From the NCBI RefSeq assembly GCF_009873495.1, contig NZ_CP046703.1, forward strand, positions 6,476,501 through 6,540,500: 64,000 bases of DNA. The letters are read 5' to 3'. Both the position numbers and the translations under genes were made by a program. This DNA is from Nostoc sp. ATCC 53789 (GTDB lineage: Bacteria > Cyanobacteriota > Cyanobacteriia > Cyanobacteriales > Nostocaceae). Below are positions 44,001 to 53,462 of this stretch, one piece after another (the stretch's first letter is position 1; every line of letters begins with the position of its first letter). The notes beneath the pieces were generated by a model. It made no database searches, was not told where the DNA came from, and saw nothing but the letters and a program-made list of their open reading frames with translations.

Positions 44001-44266
44001 AATAATTTTTACCCGTGTTATGTGATTAACGGTGTGTTTGTTTGATATAACTATGCCAGTATGCTGAGGTTATTTCCAATAGAATTACCAAATACCATAG
44101 TGAGCGCATTAAAAATTTCTACCAGAAAAATTTTATTTGTAAATCAAATATTTTGATATGTAGCAAATACAGCTGGTCACTAAAGGAGTGCTATGTATAG
44201 AAGTAACACTTAATACCCAAAAATCAGCACTTATCACTCAGCACTTAGTATTCAGGAGGTTTGGTG

Positions 44267-45250
44267 GTGATTCAATTCCGTATTCAGCCAGACAGCGAAA
44301 TTCCCGCATCAACCCAGCTGTTTAATCAAATCCGCTTTGCGATCGCTTCGCGGCAATATCCCCCTGCTTACAAATTGCCAAGCACAAGAGCGCTGGCAAT
44401 GCAAACGGGATTACACCGTAATACCATTAGCAAAGTTTACCGTCAACTGGAGGAAGACGGATTTGTTGAAAGTATGGCTGGTTCGGGTATTTATGTTCGT
44501 GCCCAAGGTCATGAGGGCGGTAGTCGGCTGCAATCACCAATTCTCAAACAAAATCCTGACGCATATCAAGTTGTCCAGCAAGCACTTGACGATTTGCTCT
44601 CTCAAGGATGTTCGCTCAATCAAGCCAGAGAGCTATTTTTAGCGGAAATTGACTGGCGCTTGCGTTGTAGTGCGCGGGTACTAGTTGCAGTTCCATCCTA
44701 TGACATGGGTGCTGGTGAGTTGATGGTCTATGAATTAGAGCGATCGCTAAAAATTCCAGTCCAGTTAGTAGCAATGGAAGAATTAACAGCAGTGTTAGAT
44801 AAAACTACCTCTGCAACAGTAGTCACAAGTCGGTATTTTATCAGTAATGTGGAAGCGATCGCAGCTCCTAAAGCTGCACGGGTAATTCCTCTAGATATCT
44901 ACGACTACAGCAAAGAACTCAGCCTCTTAAAAACCTTACCAAAAGAAAACTGTGTAGGCATAGTTAGCCTCAGTTCCGGGATTGCACGAGCAGCAGAAGT
45001 CATCCTCCACGGTTTGCGGGGAGATGAACTACTAGTGATGACTTCGCAACCAAAAGATGCCTATAAACTTCAGGCTATGGTTAAACGGGCTGAGGTCATC
45101 ATCAGCGATCAAGCCAGTTTTGCAGCAGTGCAAGCAGCCGTACAAGCATCTGATGAAGATATTATTCGTCCCCCAAAGCTGATTAAGGTTGAAAATTATA
45201 TCGGTACTAACTCGATTAACTTGCTCAAACGAGAACTAGGTTTGAGTTAA
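44267..45250 (+). CDS. plmA: GntR-family regulator PlmA
   Basis: 327 residues from the GTG at 44267, which has AGGAGG 7 nt upstream; GTG at 44264 and TTG at 44261 are less well spaced. A GntR winged helix covers about 1-75 (KLPSTRALAMQTGLHRNTISKVYRQLEEDGFVE in outline). The effector domain of about 230 residues matches the cyanobacteria-specific PlmA as I recall it. PlmA is known for plasmid maintenance in Anabaena and for contacting the PipX-PII nitrogen signalling complex. The next gene, a monooxygenase, is 124 nt downstream. Confidence 0.82.
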   Translation: MIQFRIQPDSEIPASTQLFNQIRFAIASRQYPPAYKLPSTRALAMQTGLHRNTISKVYRQLEEDGFVESMAGSGIYVRAQGHEGGSRLQSPILKQNPDAYQVVQQALDDLLSQGCSLNQARELFLAEIDWRLRCSARVLVAVPSYDMGAGELMVYELERSLKIPVQLVAMEELTAVLDKTTSATVVTSRYFISNVEAIAAPKAARVIPLDIYDYSKELSLLKTLPKENCVGIVSLSSGIARAAEVILHGLRGDELLVMTSQPKDAYKLQAMVKRAEVIISDQASFAAVQAAVQASDEDIIRPPKLIKVENYIGTNSINLLKRELGLS

Positions 45251-45374
45251 TTACGACTTACGTAAAATACTCTCAAACTCTCATTTCTCTGTGTTCTCTG
45301 CGCCTCTGTGGTTCGTTATTCTGGAACTAGTGCAGAACACCTTTGAGAACAACCAATACAGGAGGGCTAAGGTA

Positions 45375-46571
45375 GTGCAGATTGTGATTGTAGGCGCAGG
45401 CCCAACAGGTGTAACCCTTGCCCTGCTCCTTACACAACGTGGTATTGCTGTAACCTTAATTGAAGCAGCAAAAGACTTTCATCGTGTTTTTCGCGGCGAA
45501 GGATTAATGCCCAGTGGATTAGATGCACTAGAGCAAATGGGTCTATCGCCATTGTTAGAGCATATTCCCCACCGACAACTCGACGCATGGGAATTCATTG
45601 TGGGGGACAAGCAATTGTTTCGAGTCGAAGAACCAATGGGGGCAACCCGACCTTGTACACTGGTTTCACAACCACCGCTACTCAAAGCACTGATTTCGGA
45701 AGCTCAAACCAATGATGGGTTTGAATTTATCCAGGGTGTTCCAGTCAAAGATTTACGTTGGAGTAATCAACGTGTCGCAGGTGTAGTATTGAGCGATGGG
45801 AGAGAACTAACTGCTGACCTAGTAATTGGGGCAGATGGTCGAAATTCTCTTGTGCGGCAACGTATAGGATTGGAATTGGTACGCCAGCCCAAAAATATTG
45901 ATATTCTCTGGTTTAAACTTGCCGCCAGCCCTGAATTTGCAGCCGATAATGTTTTTCGTACTATTGTAAATGGCGATCGCGTATTTACCATCTTTCACGG
46001 AGCAGAATCAGGAAAACTGCATCTAGCTTGGGTGATGTCCGCAACCGAAAACACTGACTTCAAGCAAGCTAACTGGGCAGAGACTTTTGCTTCATTATCA
46101 CCCTCATGGCTAGCAGAACATTTCCGTAATCATGCAGACACCATTGAATCCCCGATTCGGCTTTCTGTTGTAGTTGGTTATTGTCCACAATGGCACGCAC
46201 CAGGGGTACTACTTCTGGGTGACGCGGCACACCCAATGTCTCCTGTCCGCGCTCAAGGAATTAATTTAGCATTGCGTGATGTCATTGTCGCTGCTAATCA
46301 CCTTGTGCCACTGTTGCACAAAGAAGCCGAACACAAGGACATTGATATGGCACTATCGCACATCCAAGCAGAACGTGAGCCAGAAATTATCCGCGCCCAG
46401 CAACTCCAGTTACAGGAAGCTAAACAAGGCGAACTACTGCGAAAAAATGCACTGTTGCGATCGCTGTTGAGTCAACTCGCTCCCTTGCTCCGTAAAATAA
46501 TTAAAAAGTCTTGGTTAAAGCGACAATATAAAATGCGTCAAGGTATCACACAGGTTCATTTAACTGTGTAA
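45375..46571 (+). CDS. FAD-dependent monooxygenase (PHBH/UbiH-like)
   Basis: 398 residues from the GTG at 45375, with AGGAGG 9 nt upstream; the longer frame from 45291 lacks support. VIVGAGPTGVTLALLL is the FAD-binding GxGxxG. A DG motif lies in VIGADGRNSLVRQRIG, and the GD motif in LLGDAAHPMSPVRAQGINLALRD. It probably hydroxylates an aromatic or quinone-like compound with NAD(P)H. It follows plmA but has its own ribosome-binding site. Confidence 0.9.
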   Translation: MQIVIVGAGPTGVTLALLLTQRGIAVTLIEAAKDFHRVFRGEGLMPSGLDALEQMGLSPLLEHIPHRQLDAWEFIVGDKQLFRVEEPMGATRPCTLVSQPPLLKALISEAQTNDGFEFIQGVPVKDLRWSNQRVAGVVLSDGRELTADLVIGADGRNSLVRQRIGLELVRQPKNIDILWFKLAASPEFAADNVFRTIVNGDRVFTIFHGAESGKLHLAWVMSATENTDFKQANWAETFASLSPSWLAEHFRNHADTIESPIRLSVVVGYCPQWHAPGVLLLGDAAHPMSPVRAQGINLALRDVIVAANHLVPLLHKEAEHKDIDMALSHIQAEREPEIIRAQQLQLQEAKQGELLRKNALLRSLLSQLAPLLRKIIKKSWLKRQYKMRQGITQVHLTV

Positions 46572-46585
46572 AAAACCGCCAGAAG

Positions 46586-47506
46586 TTATTTAACTTGTGG
46601 CTGTGGAATATTAATTTGCAAAAATTCTTGCACCACTTGCATATAAGTTGGAGCATCTTCCAACATTGGGAAATGTGCTGTGTTAGGAATCATCACAAAC
46701 TTAACTTTGTCATTCAGTCCAGCTGCTTTACGCCCCATCTCGGCTGGGATAATTTTGTCATACTCTCCCGCCACGAGCAGAGTCGGTACTGTCAGCTTGG
46801 CAAACTCAAGCGGCATCACTTCAGATTGAGCTTTACTAACGGAAGTAAAAATTGTACCCAAAGCTGCATCGTAATCTGCTTCAAGAAAATCTTGTAAAAA
46901 AGCTTGGCGTTCAGAATGTGGTATTGAACTATATAAAAATCTCGCCATAAACATCCGGTCAACAAATGGAATTTTGCTTAACCATTTGGGACGGAATTTC
47001 ACCACATAGCCACCGAATTTATGAAAGGCACTAAAAGATTTTTCGTCGTACTCAAAAATGCCGCTACAGGTTAAAATTCCTCGTTCCACTCGTTGGGGGT
47101 AGCGGTTAAAAAATAAAGTAGCAACAGACGCGCCCATCGAGTGAGCATTGATATAGACACGCTGAAGATGCAGCCCATCTAACAAAGCTGCCAAATCATC
47201 AGCGTATTCTTCTAATTCATAACTTAACTCTCTGATTGCCTCTGATTCTTCCTGCGGGGACTTAGAGTCAGCAACAGCTTCACTTGCTTGACCTATGGTT
47301 GGCTTACCACCAGAACGGCCAAATCCCCGCATATCGTAGAGTAAACAATCAAATTGCTCTGATAAAGCATTAGCGGTATTTTGCCAATACCTAGCCGAAC
47401 CAGCCCAACCGTGCATAAAAACCATTACTGGTTTTACCAAAGAACCAGATGGTTTTTTCACCCATTCATAGTAGTGGTCAACGCCACGAACTTTAATATA
47501 AGGCAT
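46586..47506 (-). CDS. Alpha/beta hydrolase
   Basis: 306 residues. Oxyanion HGWAGSARYW, nucleophile elbow AHSMGAS (Ser near residue 122), acid in VAGEYDKIIP and His in NTAHFPMLED. The triad is complete. Resembles haloperoxidase/epoxide-hydrolase type enzymes, but the substrate cannot be named. An insertion of acidic, Ser/Glu-rich sequence (about 78-95) lies before the lid. It converges on the monooxygenase, 14 nt apart. Confidence 0.88.
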   Translation of the reverse strand: MPYIKVRGVDHYYEWVKKPSGSLVKPVMVFMHGWAGSARYWQNTANALSEQFDCLLYDMRGFGRSGGKPTIGQASEAVADSKSPQEESEAIRELSYELEEYADDLAALLDGLHLQRVYINAHSMGASVATLFFNRYPQRVERGILTCSGIFEYDEKSFSAFHKFGGYVVKFRPKWLSKIPFVDRMFMARFLYSSIPHSERQAFLQDFLEADYDAALGTIFTSVSKAQSEVMPLEFAKLTVPTLLVAGEYDKIIPAEMGRKAAGLNDKVKFVMIPNTAHFPMLEDAPTYMQVVQEFLQINIPQPQVK

Positions 47507-47509
47507 TAG

Positions 47510-47616
47510 TCATTAGTCCTTTGTCAGTTGTCATTAGTCATTTTCCCTTATTACATGGTTATTAGTCTTTAGTTTTTGACTAATAACCAATGACTAATGA
47601 CTAATGACTAATGACT
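47510..47616. repeat. Heptamer repeats between clpX and a hydrolase
   Basis: TCATTAGTC units, then ACTAATGACTAATGA units; complementary halves with a TTTTCCC spacer. It runs almost into the clpX stop. Confidence 0.8.
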
Positions 47617-47617
47617 A

Positions 47618-48958
47618 TTAGGCTGACTCTGGTTTCGGTAGTGAAGATGGATGGATTATCAGTTCCGCAGTTGATCGCTTCTCGACCATTTCCCGTGTTA
47701 CTGTACAACGTGTCACATCCTTACGGGATGGTAACTCGTACATTACATCCAGCATAAGTTCTTCGACAATGCCCCGTAGCGCTCTTGCACCAGTTTTACG
47801 GCGGTAGGCTTCTTGAGCGATCGCTCGTAAAGCATCTGGTTTAAAATCTAACTGGACATTATCCATCTTCAGCAGTTTTTGGTACTGCTTCACTAAGGCG
47901 CTGCGTGGCTGGGTGAGAATCGCCATTAGCGCTTCTTCATCTAGCGGATCTACTACTGCTACCATTGGCACGCGTCCAATAAATTCTGGAATCATGCCAA
48001 ATTTTACTAGATCGTCCGGCGCTAGATGGCGGAGAGTATCTGCTGCCCGCTTTTCTTTCGTTTGGCCTTCTCCAGGTTGCACAAAGCCTATTGCTTTTTT
48101 GCCAACTCTCTGATCTACAACCTTTTCTAAGCCTACGAAAGCACCACCACAGACAAACAAAATATTACTTGTATCAATTTGGATACAGTCTTGATAGGGA
48201 TGCTTGCGCCCTCCTTGGGGTGGTACATTGGCGATCGTTCCCTCTAACATTTTCAACAAGGCTTGCTGCACGCCTTCGCCAGAAACGTCGCGGGTAATTG
48301 ACGGGTTCTCACTCTTACGAGCAATTTTGTCAATTTCATCAATGTAGATAATTCCTCGTTGCGCTTCCTCTATATCCAAATCTGCCACTTGCAACAGTCG
48401 CAGCAAGATATTTTCCACATCTTCTCCCACATAACCTGCTTCCGTCAGCGTCGTAGCATCGGCGACGGCAAAAGGTACATCCAGGATTTTCGCTAAGGTT
48501 TGCGCTAAGAGAGTTTTGCCGCAACCAGTTGGGCCGATTAACAAAATGTTGGACTTTTGCAGTTCTACAGCATCATCCGCCCCACCTTTGCCACTGGCTT
48601 TAGACTGAATGACTGCCAACCGCTTGTAGTGATTGTAAACGGCTACTGACAGGACTTTCTTGGCTTCGTCTTGACCAATAACGTGTTCGTCTAGATACTT
48701 TTTAATCTCTCTTGGCTTGGGTATTTGATTAAACGAAATACTAGAAGATTGAGTACGCCGTTTTTGAGGTGGTTCTGCTCTTGGTGCGGGTTGTGCTGCC
48801 GCACCATTGGTATCGAGTAACTCTTCGTCTAGTATTTCATTACACAAGTCAACGCATTCATCGCAGATGTAGACTCCCGGCCCTGCGATTAATTTACGCA
48901 CCTGCTCCTGAGACTTGCCGCAAAACGAACATTTTAAATGGGAGTCGTACTTAGACAT
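47618..48958 (-). CDS. clpX: ATP-dependent Clp protease unfoldase ClpX
   Basis: 446 residues. The N-terminal C4 zinc finger (CSFCGK ... CDECVDLC) binds adaptors. Walker A is GPTGCGKT, Walker B is GIIYIDEIDKIA, and GARALRG belongs to the sensor-2 region. It is a AAA+ ring that feeds ClpP. It is 9 nt downstream of clpP, in the tig-clpP-clpX order. Confidence 0.97.
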   Translation of the reverse strand: MSKYDSHLKCSFCGKSQEQVRKLIAGPGVYICDECVDLCNEILDEELLDTNGAAAQPAPRAEPPQKRRTQSSSISFNQIPKPREIKKYLDEHVIGQDEAKKVLSVAVYNHYKRLAVIQSKASGKGGADDAVELQKSNILLIGPTGCGKTLLAQTLAKILDVPFAVADATTLTEAGYVGEDVENILLRLLQVADLDIEEAQRGIIYIDEIDKIARKSENPSITRDVSGEGVQQALLKMLEGTIANVPPQGGRKHPYQDCIQIDTSNILFVCGGAFVGLEKVVDQRVGKKAIGFVQPGEGQTKEKRAADTLRHLAPDDLVKFGMIPEFIGRVPMVAVVDPLDEEALMAILTQPRSALVKQYQKLLKMDNVQLDFKPDALRAIAQEAYRRKTGARALRGIVEELMLDVMYELPSRKDVTRCTVTREMVEKRSTAELIIHPSSLPKPESA

Positions 48959-48967
48959 ACCAGCCTC

Positions 48968-49666
48968 TTATTTCAGAATGGTGACGTTTTCCCCTGCTGT
49001 GGGAAGATTTTGCCTGGAAATGACCTGATCAATCAAACCGTAGTTTTTCGCCTCTTCTGCCGACATGAAAAAGTCGCGCTCAGTATCTGCTTCAATTCTT
49101 TCTAAGGGTTGACCAGTATGATGAGCCATTAACTGATTCAACTTAGCCTTAACGTAAAGAATTTCTCTGGCTTGAATTTCAATGTCAATAGCTTGACCTT
49201 GAGCGCCACCAAGTGGTTGGTGAATCATAATCCGGGAGTCAGGCAGAGACATTCGCTTACCGGCAGCCCCTGCTGTTAACAAAAATGCCCCCATACTCGC
49301 GGCTAATCCAAAACAGATGGTAACAACATCAGGGCGAATTTGCTGTATTGTATCATAGATTGCCATCCCTGCGTAGACCGAGCCACCAGGAGAATTGACA
49401 TACATTTGAATGTCTTTCTCTGAGTCTTCGGAATCTAGGAATAACAATTGAGCCACAATTGAGTTGGCTACGGCATCGTCTATTGGCGTTCCCAAAAAGA
49501 TAATCCGCTCTCGCAGCAGGCGGGAGTAGATGTCGAAAGCCCTTTCTCCCATGCCAGACTGTTCTACCACCATCGGCACGATGTTGCTAGGGCTGTTCAA
49601 CTGGGAGTTAATGTTTATTCGACTTTGGTTGCTGATGGGGTAGTTTCCCGACTGCGATACAAACAT
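48968..49666 (-). CDS. clpP: ATP-dependent Clp protease proteolytic subunit ClpP
   Basis: 232 residues. The catalytic Ser124 (LAASMGAFLL) and His149 (MIHQPLGG) are in place, with the Asp near residue 198 region (IEADTERDFFMSAEEA). The first 30 residues (Ser/Asn-rich) are an N-terminal extension or propeptide; an alternative ATG at 49573 would remove it. It pairs with ClpX immediately downstream. Confidence 0.95.
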   Translation of the reverse strand: MFVSQSGNYPISNQSRININSQLNSPSNIVPMVVEQSGMGERAFDIYSRLLRERIIFLGTPIDDAVANSIVAQLLFLDSEDSEKDIQMYVNSPGGSVYAGMAIYDTIQQIRPDVVTICFGLAASMGAFLLTAGAAGKRMSLPDSRIMIHQPLGGAQGQAIDIEIQAREILYVKAKLNQLMAHHTGQPLERIEADTERDFFMSAEEAKNYGLIDQVISRQNLPTAGENVTILK

Positions 49667-49976
49667 ACAGGCTTTCTATGACGGTAATTTAGGACAAATG
49701 TTTCAGCAGCAAATACTGCCTTTTCGACGAATCGAATTTTTATAGCTACGTGTTAACCATTATGCCTCATATAACTTCCTCTCGTGTAACACAGTATCAA
49801 GCTCAGTCCATAACATGTGTCACAATTTGCCAAAAATTCATTAATTCTTTAAATTATTTTGACTTTATCCCAGTGGGTATTGGGGATTGGTTATTTTTGT
49901 CCCTGTTCCCTTACCTTACCCATTTCACCAGTACTTTAACTCAGGACTGGTGAACTTATGGCTTTGGGATTTTTTA
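49667..49976. other. Spacer between tig and clpP
   Basis: 310 nt. It contains a hairpin CACCAGT / ACTGGTG (49926-49952) just after the tig stop on the minus strand. The clpP promoter, if separate, must be here. An open frame on the plus strand (49750-49953) shows no domain and is not called. Confidence 0.5.
49926..49952 (-). terminator. Hairpin downstream of tig
   Basis: A perfect 7-bp stem with a 13-nt loop. There is no following U-run on the minus strand, so it is a weak terminator or processing site at best. Confidence 0.35.
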
Positions 49977-51413
49977 TTATCCTTCTGTGACTTCTGTTGT
50001 AGAAGGTTCGCTGTTTTCTTCCTCTGTCTGAGATACATCAGCATCAGATTCTGCGCCTTCCGTTTCCTCAGAGGGACTCAAGGAGCCTTCGGGTACAAGT
50101 TCAACTGAGGAATGTTCTAAGAGCCAATCGATGGTTTTTTCGGTTAATAGTTCGTTTTCCACGATGGAGCGCAGTCTATCTTCATCAACCTCTTTTTCTT
50201 CTGGGTACTGTTCCAAAAGTTCTTTGACTCTGGCTGCGATTTCTTCTGGTGTTACCTCAATAGATTCGCGTTTACCGACTTCCCGCAAGGACAAAGAACG
50301 TTTGATGCGTTCGATGGCCTCAGTACGCGATCGCTCCCGCAATTGAGGAATAATATCTTGAGTAAACAACTTCCTCACATCTAATCCCTGCTGAGACAGG
50401 CGCATTGCTGTTTGCGTTAGCATTGCATCCACTTCTTGCTCAACTAAGGTTAGTGGTAAGTCGACTTCTACGTGCTTGAGCAGTTCCGTTAACAAGGCTT
50501 CCTGCTTATTTGTTTTTGTTTTGTCATCCGCCTCTTTTTGATATCGCTCTACCAAAGAAGCGCGTAACTCCTCTAAAGTTTCAAAATCGCTGATTTCCTG
50601 GGCGAAATCGTCATTTATCTCTGGTAGTTCCTTTTCCTTCAGTTCTTTGAGCGTCACTGTGAAAGTAGCTGCTTTTCCAGCTAAATCCTCATTAGCATAA
50701 GGATCTGGGAACTGAGCCGCGATTTCTCTAGTTTCTTCAGGATTCATCCCTACTATTCCCGATATAAAGCCTGGGATAAACTTATCTTCCTGCAATTCAA
50801 CTTGAAAATCAGTTGCTTCGGCTCCCGGAATAGGTTCTAGTTCGGCTGTTTCGTCTTCACCCTCGGCTTTAGCAAATGAGCCTTTAAAATCGACTACGGC
50901 AATATCACCGATTTGGGCTGAACGTCCTTCCACAGGAATTAATGTCGCTAATTCTTGACGTTCCTTCTCAAGGGTACTATCCACTCGTTCTGGATCGTAC
51001 TTGACTTCTTCGGCTTGGAAAAGCAAATCAGTGTACTGCACTAGATTTACTTCTGGTTCTACATCGACAGCGGCCGAAATCGTCAGAGGTTTTCCAGGTT
51101 CATAATTATTAATCAAATCCTCAAATGAGGAGCGCAATTGCGGCTGACCGATTGCCGGGATAGCTTCTTGTTTAACTGCTTGCTCAATGCCGTCTTGAAT
51201 TAGTTCTTCCAGCGCTGCTGCCTTGATACGAGTTGTACCCAGCCTTTGTAGTAATATCGGCCGAGGTACCTTGCCTTTACGAAACCCAGGAATATTGGCA
51301 GTACTCGCTAAGTTTTTAATGACCTGTTCGTAAGTTTGCTTGGTAATTTCCGGCGTAATCTCTATTTCCAGGCCAATTTGGCTGGCGGGAAGTTTTTCCT
51401 GGGTAACTTTCAT
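49977..51413 (-). CDS. tig: Trigger factor
   Basis: 478 residues. A ribosome-bound chaperone and prolyl isomerase. The N-terminal ribosome-binding signature is NIPGFRKGKVPRPIL (GFRxGKxP). The FKBP-like domain covers about 155-245 (GDIAVVDFKGSFA, FIPGFISGIVGM). The helical chaperone domain follows, then a 35-residue acidic Ser/Glu/Thr tail typical of cyanobacterial versions. First gene of the tig-clpP-clpX group. Confidence 0.96.
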   Translation of the reverse strand: MKVTQEKLPASQIGLEIEITPEITKQTYEQVIKNLASTANIPGFRKGKVPRPILLQRLGTTRIKAAALEELIQDGIEQAVKQEAIPAIGQPQLRSSFEDLINNYEPGKPLTISAAVDVEPEVNLVQYTDLLFQAEEVKYDPERVDSTLEKERQELATLIPVEGRSAQIGDIAVVDFKGSFAKAEGEDETAELEPIPGAEATDFQVELQEDKFIPGFISGIVGMNPEETREIAAQFPDPYANEDLAGKAATFTVTLKELKEKELPEINDDFAQEISDFETLEELRASLVERYQKEADDKTKTNKQEALLTELLKHVEVDLPLTLVEQEVDAMLTQTAMRLSQQGLDVRKLFTQDIIPQLRERSRTEAIERIKRSLSLREVGKRESIEVTPEEIAARVKELLEQYPEEKEVDEDRLRSIVENELLTEKTIDWLLEHSSVELVPEGSLSPSEETEGAESDADVSQTEEENSEPSTTEVTEG

Positions 51414-52298
51414 GCTTCGTCTCTAGTTTTCTGGTATTTTAATCTCCGAGTACACACAAGACGCAATAATTTTTCGCGTTTATGGCTTGATGTCTCTTAG
51501 GGAGGAGGGGGAGTTTGTCACAAGGCTTTATGACATCCAAGGATGGATTGTGTGTCTTGGCACAGAGATCCAGTTTACTGCCAATGGCCAAGGACTTGAC
51601 AATTTACCGTCATAACAATTATTGACACTCCCAGGGCTAAGAACGTCTGGGGTTTCTTGCCTAATATTTGTAATAAGCGCTGAATCATTGCGGATTGGGA
51701 AGATTTTTATCCTTATTCCCCAGTCCGTAATTTTCAGTTAGTCTGAATTTAGCACTGGAAAGTCAAGAATTCATTATTCGGTGGGCTAAGACCGTGATAT
51801 TCTGATTTTCAGTCAGTAGTTTATTACTTCAAAGTTATAGCATTGAGTCTAGCTATATTTTGGTACAGGATTAAACAGGCTGCCTAGCCGCATAGCTCGA
51901 TTTTATCGGTTGCGAATTTTATACCATTTGCATCATAGTACATTCATCGTGCTGGCAACTCACTTTACAGCCAAGACGTTTATTCACCTTACAGGTCAAA
52001 TGTCTAAGTGCAGATATATGTATTTTTCTGCTAGATGGCGCTTTGTTGTACAATAATATAATATAGTTTTAGATAAATGAATAAAGTTAGATGGCGGTTG
52101 TTGTCAAATGCAACATCACTTAACTTATTAAATAACCCAAGTAAATAAATTTATTAAATCTACTAAAGATAGACTAAATTAGAGAAAATCTCAATCTATT
52201 CAAAATTCATTTCAAGACTGCGCTCGCTATTTAAATATAAATAAATTGTCAATTGTTCCAAAAAATTGCAGATAAGTCTCTTAAAGGAGGAAGCAAGT
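51414..52298. other. Long divergent intergenic region
   Basis: About 885 nt between tig and asd. It holds an IS200/IS605-like end hairpin at 51621-51660. The remainder is AT-rich, with no gene or RNA that I recognise. Confidence 0.5.
51621..51660. mobile_element. Possible solo end of an IS200/IS605-type element
   Basis: ATTGACACTCCCAG leads into a small hairpin (CCCAG at 51630-51634, CTGGG at 51647-51651) and then GTTTCTTGCC. This shape matches right ends of cyanobacterial IS200/IS605 (TnpB-carrying) elements as I recall them. No tnpA or tnpB is nearby, so it would be a relic. Recognition is from memory. Confidence 0.4.
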
Positions 52299-53336
52299 TT
52301 GTCGAAATCCTATCGTTTAGCTATTTTGGGAGCTACTGGTGCAGTTGGCACAGAGTTGCTGGAATTATTAGAAAGCCGTAATTTTCCGATTGCTGACTTG
52401 AAGTTATTGGCATCAGAGCGGAGTGCTGGGCGATCGCTACGGTTTAAAGGGGAAAATATCCCAGTAGAGCCAGTGAGCGATCGTGCCTTTGAAAATGTCG
52501 ATATAGTACTAGCTAGCGCGGGTGGTTCCACATCTAAGACTTGGGCAGCAGTTGCCGTGGCAAAGGGTGCAGTGGTAATTGACAACTCCAGTGCCTTTCG
52601 GATGAACCCAGAAGTTCCTCTAATAGTACCAGAAGTTAATCCACAAGCCGCAGCCAATCATCAAGGCATTATTGCTAACCCTAACTGCACAACGATTTTG
52701 ATGACTGTGGCAGTATGGCCATTGCACCAAGTTAAACCAGTGCAACGTATCGTGGCTTCAACCTACCAATCTGCTAGTGGCGCAGGGGCTAGGGCAATGG
52801 CAGAAGTCAAAGCCCAAACAAGCGCTATACTACAAGGACAACCGCCAGTTGCTGAGGTATTGCCTTACCCATTGGCATTTAATTTATTTCCCCACAACTC
52901 ACCATTAAATGATTTGGGTTATTGTGAGGAAGAGATGAAAATGGTCAACGAAACCCGAAAAATATTTGGCACGCAGCAAATCAGAATCACTGCGACCTGT
53001 ATACGGGTTCCCGTACTCCGCGCCCATTCAGAAGCCATTAATTTAGAATTTGAGACTCCCTTTAGTGCTGAGGAAGCCAGAGAAATTTTAAATTCCTCCC
53101 CTGGAGTGAAATTGGTAGAAGATTGGGAAACTAATCATTTTCCGATGCCAATTGAAGCAACAGGTAGAGATGAAGTTTTAGTGGGAAGAATCCGTCAGGA
53201 CATTTCTCATCCTTGTGGCTTGGAATTATGGTTGTGCGGCGACCAAATCCGCAAAGGCGCAGCATTAAATGCAATACAAATCGCCGAGTTACTAGTAGAA
53301 AAAAATCTACTCAAACCATTAGCTATTAGTCATTAG
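52299..53336 (+). CDS. asd: Aspartate-semialdehyde dehydrogenase
   Basis: 345 residues from a TTG at 52299, which has AAGGAGG 8 nt upstream; the longer frame from 52266 would contain this ribosome-binding site. It makes aspartate semialdehyde for lysine, threonine and methionine. NADP-binding LGATGAVGTELLEL, catalytic Cys in NPNCTT (near residue 128) and His in RVPVLRAHSE are visible. First of asd-dapA-rnj. Confidence 0.96.
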   Translation: MSKSYRLAILGATGAVGTELLELLESRNFPIADLKLLASERSAGRSLRFKGENIPVEPVSDRAFENVDIVLASAGGSTSKTWAAVAVAKGAVVIDNSSAFRMNPEVPLIVPEVNPQAAANHQGIIANPNCTTILMTVAVWPLHQVKPVQRIVASTYQSASGAGARAMAEVKAQTSAILQGQPPVAEVLPYPLAFNLFPHNSPLNDLGYCEEEMKMVNETRKIFGTQQIRITATCIRVPVLRAHSEAINLEFETPFSAEEAREILNSSPGVKLVEDWETNHFPMPIEATGRDEVLVGRIRQDISHPCGLELWLCGDQIRKGAALNAIQIAELLVEKNLLKPLAISH

Positions 53337-53378
53337 TCATTGGTCATTGGTAAGTGACAAAGGACAAATGACAAATGA
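53328..53378. repeat. Heptamer repeat hairpin between asd and dapA
   Basis: TAGTCATTAGTCATTGG units face GACAAAGGACAAATGACAAATG units; the complementary arms form a hairpin right after the asd stop. Confidence 0.75.
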
Positions 53379-53462
53379 CACTTGAAAGCAATTTGCAGAT
53401 AGGTTATTACAATAGGAAACCACCAAGATACAAAAACATGGGCAATCAGGAGTGAAAACAGG

